Shown: piece after piece, positions 43,681-46,762 of the stretch
How the letters are laid out: each line of letters starts with the position of its first letter
How positions within the stretch are numbered: the first letter of the stretch is position 1
Origin: Planctomycetota bacterium
GTDB lineage: Bacteria > Planctomycetota > Planctomycetia > Gemmatales > Gemmataceae
Reading direction: 5' to 3'
Length of the DNA stretch: 46,762 nucleotides
Assembly (NCBI GenBank): GCA_016873095.1
Contig: VGYC01000037.1
Span: forward strand, 1-46,762
Notes under the pieces: generated by a model
The model's database searches: none
What the model was told of the DNA's origin: nothing
Seen by the model: the letters and a program-made list of their open reading frames with translations, nothing else
Program-made: the position numbers and the translations under genes

Positions 43681-43935
43681 ATGCGGAGCAAACATCAAGA
43701 CGATGTTACCGCGACGGCTGTCGCAGAGCCGTTGCTATTTGGTGCTGCGGAGTTGGCGAGGCTTACAGGCCGAAGCGTTCGCAGCATATGGAGAGATCAC
43801 GCAGCGGGCCGGCTTCCACGACCGGTTCGCCTGGGTGGAGCAGTTCGTTGGCGACGAGACGAGGTGATTGCTTGGATTGCCGCAGATTGTCCTACTCGCG
43901 AAGAGTGGGAGAAGGAGAGCGGTTGCCATGAGTAA
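43681..43935 (+). CDS. AlpA/excisionase-like HTH protein
   Basis: 84 residues. LLFGAAELARLTGRSVRSIW then GRLPRPVRLGGAVRWRRDEVIAWI is the MerR-like winged helix of AlpA regulators and phage excisionases (helix_turn_helix_17). Such proteins control integrase expression or bend attachment-site DNA. ATG 43681 has GGAGG seven bases ahead. It overlaps the RecT-like gene by eight bases, so the two are coupled. Confidence 0.85.
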   Translation: MRSKHQDDVTATAVAEPLLFGAAELARLTGRSVRSIWRDHAAGRLPRPVRLGGAVRWRRDEVIAWIAADCPTREEWEKESGCHE

Positions 43936-44707
43936 TTCTCTTGTTTCGGTAAATGCCGGCCGCCCAGCGAACGTAAGCGATGTACTGACACTGGGCAAGC
44001 TACTTGCCGAGAGCAAATTCTTCCCAGATGCCAGCGCTGCGGCCCAAGCCGTGGTCAAGGTACTCGCCGGGCAAGAAATGGGTTTCGGTCCGGTGAGCGC
44101 GATGACCGGCATCAACATTATCAGGGGGAAGGTGTCGGTCAGTGCCAACTTGATGGCTGCTGCTATTCGTCGCAGCGGGCGCTACGACTACACGGTCAGG
44201 CACCTCGACGATCAGCGATGCGAGATCGAGTTCTTCATGGATAAGCAGTCCATTGGCGTTTCCAGCTTCTCGCTGGGCGACGCCAAGAAAGCCGGCTTGA
44301 GCGGCGACAACTGGAGAAAGTACCCGCGAAACATGTTGTTTGCGCGGGCTATGAGCAACGGGGCGAAATGGTTCTGCCCCGACGTTTTCAACGGTCCGGT
44401 GTACACGCCGGACGAACTGGGTGCGGTCGTCGATGGCGAAAGCGGAAACGTCATCACGGTATTGCCCGAACAACAAGAAATGGTGCCGGCTCAGCAGTTG
44501 CCCAACTCTGAGCCTTATGTCGAGATCGAGCAGCTGGTCCGTCGCAAGGGAGCGGACATCGCTCGCCTGCTCGCCCACTACGAGGCCGCGTCACTGCACG
44601 ACCTCACGTCTGAACAATCTGCCGAAGTCGTCGAAACGCTGAGTAAGCGCCCCGACGTACAGCAGGGTCCGCATGGCGCGGAATCTGCCAGCACAGACAA
44701 AAACTAA
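43928..44707 (+). CDS. RecT-like phage ssDNA-annealing protein
   Basis: 259 residues. The core AAQAVVKVLAGQEMGFGPVS, IRGKVSVSANLMAAAIRRSG and GDNWRKYPRNMLFARAMSNG is shared by a family of RecT-like phage recombination proteins. It would anneal complementary single strands during replication or recombination of the element. C-terminal residues 180-259 are variable. ATG 43928 has GGAGAGC about nine bases ahead. It overlaps the AlpA-like gene and is followed after 12 bp by the next gene. No companion exonuclease is seen nearby. Confidence 0.75.
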   Translation: MSNSLVSVNAGRPANVSDVLTLGKLLAESKFFPDASAAAQAVVKVLAGQEMGFGPVSAMTGINIIRGKVSVSANLMAAAIRRSGRYDYTVRHLDDQRCEIEFFMDKQSIGVSSFSLGDAKKAGLSGDNWRKYPRNMLFARAMSNGAKWFCPDVFNGPVYTPDELGAVVDGESGNVITVLPEQQEMVPAQQLPNSEPYVEIEQLVRRKGADIARLLAHYEAASLHDLTSEQSAEVVETLSKRPDVQQGPHGAESASTDKN

Positions 44708-44719
44708 TGAGGATCAAGA

Positions 44720-45259
44720 ATGAACACGACATTTGCAAACAAGTCCGCAACGCTGCGCCCCGAGGGCGTGTACAAGGTCCGCGCAACCAGGTGGGGATGG
44801 TCGGAGACCAAGACCGGCAATGCTCGGTTTTGGATGGCCTTCGACATCCTGGGCCAGGCCGACTGGGACAACCTCAAAGCCGATCCGAAGCCGTGCGAAC
44901 CCGGCACCGGCACATGGTCCATCACCATTGCGTCCGAGGACAATGTGGCGTGGCTGATGAGCAACGTCCAATCCCTCGGATACGACCGTGATGACCTTCG
45001 TGGTCTCGATCCCGACGAACCCAACGCCTTCAACTTCGAGGGCAAAGAGTTCTTCGCGTCGTGCAAGCACGACGAGTACCTGGGCAAGACGAACGAAAAG
45101 TGGTCGTTGTTCAAGCCCCGAAAGCTCGGCAAGGATCGCTTCTTGGCGCTGAGCGAACGCTTCAGCGGGGTGGTGAAGCAGTTGCAGCAACAACATGCTG
45201 CGAAGGCGACCACGCAGACTGAATCCCCCAAGTCTGACGGCAAGCCCCTGCCGTACTAA
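44720..45259 (+). CDS. Phage-type protein, possibly ssDNA-binding (DUF669-like)
   Basis: 179 residues. MNTTFANKSATLRPEGVYKV, TKTGNARFWMAFDIL, and EGKEFFASCKHDEYLGKTNE suggest an OB-fold-like beta domain (about 10-140), as in DUF669-type proteins that stand beside RecT or primase genes in phages. The C-terminus (KATTQTESPKSDGKPLPY) is disordered, like an SSB tail but without the acidic tip. The family call is tentative; the position between RecT-like and primase genes supports a DNA-metabolism role. Confidence 0.55.
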   Translation: MNTTFANKSATLRPEGVYKVRATRWGWSETKTGNARFWMAFDILGQADWDNLKADPKPCEPGTGTWSITIASEDNVAWLMSNVQSLGYDRDDLRGLDPDEPNAFNFEGKEFFASCKHDEYLGKTNEKWSLFKPRKLGKDRFLALSERFSGVVKQLQQQHAAKATTQTESPKSDGKPLPY

Positions 45260-45273
45260 CAACCACAGTTCAG

Positions 45274-45302
45274 TCCCTCCCGGTACGCCCAGCCGGGAGG
45301 GA
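45274..45302 (+). promoter_or_regulatory. Intergenic hairpin before the primase gene
   Basis: A perfect 10-bp stem (TCCCTCCCGG with CCGGGAGGGA) encloses a nine-base loop. It is followed by TTCTTGGAG, so there is no true T-run, and the GGAG before the primase start follows directly. It may be a partial terminator or processing site that lowers primase expression. Confidence 0.5.
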
Positions 45303-45321
45303 TTCTTGGAGTAATGAATAA

Positions 45322-46716
45322 ATGGAACACATCGACCAATTCCTGGCCCGCCTGACTGGTGTGATCGAAACCGGCACCGGCTGGAAAGCCTGCTGCCCAT
45401 GCAGCCGTCATGGGCGTGATGGCAAAGACAAGAAGCCGTCTTTGAGCGTATCGCTTGGCGAAGACAAGAAGATCATCCTCTTCTGCTTCGCCGGCTGCAA
45501 TACCGACGACATCATCGCCGACATGGGCCTTGAGTATCGAGACCTTCGCCCCAAGGACGAAGCCGAAGCGACTGTGGATTCATCGGCCAATGCCGCTGAC
45601 ACCGCGCCAGTTACCTATGACCGCCCCCGACCTGCCGACTCTATCGACGCGGCGCTTCATCACAGCGTCTACAGCGTTTTGCAAGCGAAGCTCACGCTCA
45701 GCGACACGCATCGCCAAAACCTGCGCGACCGCGGACTGAGCGATGAGCAAATCGACCTGCGAGGCTATCGTTCCCTTTCCTACTTTTCAGTGCGACAAGG
45801 GCTTGGCGCTCTGCGTGAGCAGTTCGGCCAAGCGTTGTTGCAGGTGCCCGGCTTTGTTCACAAGGACGGCAAGATATGTGCCGTCGAAATGCCTGCCGGT
45901 ATTCTTATTCCGATCCGAGACATGCAGGAACGTATCATCGCGTTGCAGGTTCGGTGTGATGAGAATCGTGGCGGCGGCAAATACCGCTGGTTCTCTGGCG
46001 GCGACACGAGTAGCAGATCGCCGGCGCACGTTCCGCTTGGCGTCAAGCCATCCGACACCATTCGTGTGACGGAAGGCGGCCTCAAGGCTGACATCGCCTT
46101 CGCCCTCGATGGCGTTCCGACGATTGGCACTGGCGGCGTCTCTGCTTGGGACCCGGCAATTCCTGTGCTGGCTCAGCTAGGTGCCAAAACGGTCCGGGTC
46201 GCGTTTGACGCCGATGCGCGGGACAACTTCAGTGTTGCTACGGCAGTGACCATGTTCTGTACGGCGCTGTCTCATCAATTCGAGGTGCAGGTCGAAGTGT
46301 GGCCCCTTGAGAAAGGCAAGGGAATAGATGACCTGCTTCGTAGCGGAGGAAAGCCTGACCTGCTATCTCGCGGTTCTTCAGGACATTTCCTCCGAAGTCT
46401 TAACGCTGGCATTAAAGGCGGCTCGGCATTGTTCACAGTCGAACAGGTTGATCCACCGGCCGAGTTCACTTCTGACGAGCCAGAACCTATCACACCAGAG
46501 GAGTCAACACCTTGCGCGACTCCGTTGTCCGATTCGCTGGTTGAAGCATCACAAGCCATCGCAGCGCCGAGGGGACCTGACAAGTTCCCCTACGGCTCCG
46601 GTGATCCAGCTCCGTTTCCGCTCGACTTCTTTCCTGAACCGCTCCAGGCGGTCGCGAAAGAAATCGGGATCATCCGACTAGAGCGTATTTCGTCTGATGA
46701 ATGGCGAGGATCTTGA
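45322..46716 (+). CDS. Phage/plasmid primase with CHC2 finger and DUF3854-type Toprim, 3' end replaced by an insertion sequence
   Basis: 464 residues as read. A CHC2-like zinc finger has ligands among Cys 24, 25, 27, His 30, Cys 55 and Cys 59. The Toprim-like part (about 245-345) includes RVTEGGLKADIAFALDGVP and VRVAFDADARDN, as in DUF3854 primases of P4/phage type. After a linker, FPLDFFPEPLQAVAKE looks like the beginning of a DUF3987-type helicase domain, but it stops after a few residues. The last 15 or so codons (near IIRLERISS) come from an insertion sequence whose transposase is read on the other strand. It would prime DNA synthesis; the helicase part is lost. Confidence 0.75.
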   Translation: MEHIDQFLARLTGVIETGTGWKACCPCSRHGRDGKDKKPSLSVSLGEDKKIILFCFAGCNTDDIIADMGLEYRDLRPKDEAEATVDSSANAADTAPVTYDRPRPADSIDAALHHSVYSVLQAKLTLSDTHRQNLRDRGLSDEQIDLRGYRSLSYFSVRQGLGALREQFGQALLQVPGFVHKDGKICAVEMPAGILIPIRDMQERIIALQVRCDENRGGGKYRWFSGGDTSSRSPAHVPLGVKPSDTIRVTEGGLKADIAFALDGVPTIGTGGVSAWDPAIPVLAQLGAKTVRVAFDADARDNFSVATAVTMFCTALSHQFEVQVEVWPLEKGKGIDDLLRSGGKPDLLSRGSSGHFLRSLNAGIKGGSALFTVEQVDPPAEFTSDEPEPITPEESTPCATPLSDSLVEASQAIAAPRGPDKFPYGSGDPAPFPLDFFPEPLQAVAKEIGIIRLERISSDEWRGS

Positions 46717-46762
46717 GTTTGAAGAACTCGTGATCTCGGAAGCCATAGGCTTGGCGTTTCAT
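46670..46762 (-). mobile_element. Insertion sequence, C-terminus of an ISL3-like transposase (cut by window end)
   Basis: On the minus strand the last 30 codons read KRQAYGFRDHEFFKLKI, then an ending KYALVG and TGA at 46672-46670. This fits the conserved C-terminal region of ISL3 (IS204/IS1001) family transposases. The rest of the transposase and the other end of the element lie beyond 46762. It is inserted in the primase gene; the junction is probably between 46640 and 46670. No terminal repeat could be fixed because only one end is visible. Confidence 0.65.

Overview
The window is high-GC bacterial chromosome that looks like a planctomycete, most likely of the Gemmata/Pirellula kind. The pointers are a secreted DUF1549/DUF1553 protein with cytochrome-like CxxCH motifs, a GYF_2-plus-WD40 membrane protein, DevC/DevA exporter genes, a Gld-like ABC operon with a giant DUF4340 protein, many secreted proteins, and REP-like palindromes at gene ends. 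This assignment is an inference from gene families; no species can be named from the sequence alone.

Layout. 1-7.3 kb: a C-terminal remnant of an RND efflux pump, then minus-strand genes for a DevC permease and a DevA ATPase fused to a cyclic-nucleotide-binding domain, a maltose-type acetyltransferase, FolD, diacylglycerol kinase, a secreted esterase and an MFS transporter. 7.4-15.3 kb: a DUF1549/DUF1553 protein with its terminator, a small lipoprotein, an RfaH/NusG-like factor followed by a protein with two degenerate FHA domains, a Pro/His-rich secreted protein and TreZ. 15.4-24.3 kb: an apparent minus-strand operon of ABC ATPase, ABC-2 permease, GldG-like protein and a nine-repeat DUF4340 protein, with palindromic repeats at most gene ends. 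24.3-34.7 kb: an S9 peptidase, RpiA, a zinc ABC lipoprotein and ATPase with no permease, Hpt, a thioredoxin-fold protein, a XerC/D recombinase, a BshB1-type deacetylase, a small HTH protein and KdsB. 34.8-41.8 kb: PyrG, a small membrane protein, the GYF_2/WD40 protein, a HisN-type phosphatase and MtnA.

At 41.83 kb lies tRNA-Gln(UUG), and gene content changes sharply after it. What follows is an accessory element of phage or plasmid type: an unknown 428-residue protein, an AlpA-like HTH protein, a RecT-like annealing protein, a small partner protein that may bind ssDNA, and a CHC2/Toprim-type primase. The primase ends early because an insertion sequence, seen only as the last 30 codons of its transposase on the minus strand at the right edge, has entered the gene. 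No integrase is visible, so the far end of the element lies outside the window.

How the parts fit: most of the left and centre is housekeeping metabolism (folate C1, lipid recycling, trehalose, pentose phosphate, purine salvage, CTP, KDO, methionine salvage). The less ordinary parts are the Gld-like DUF4340 operon with its palindromes, the permease-less zinc transporter pair, the degenerate tandem-FHA protein beside an RfaH-like factor, the palindrome ahead of the GYF_2/WD40 gene, and the tRNA-anchored element on the right.
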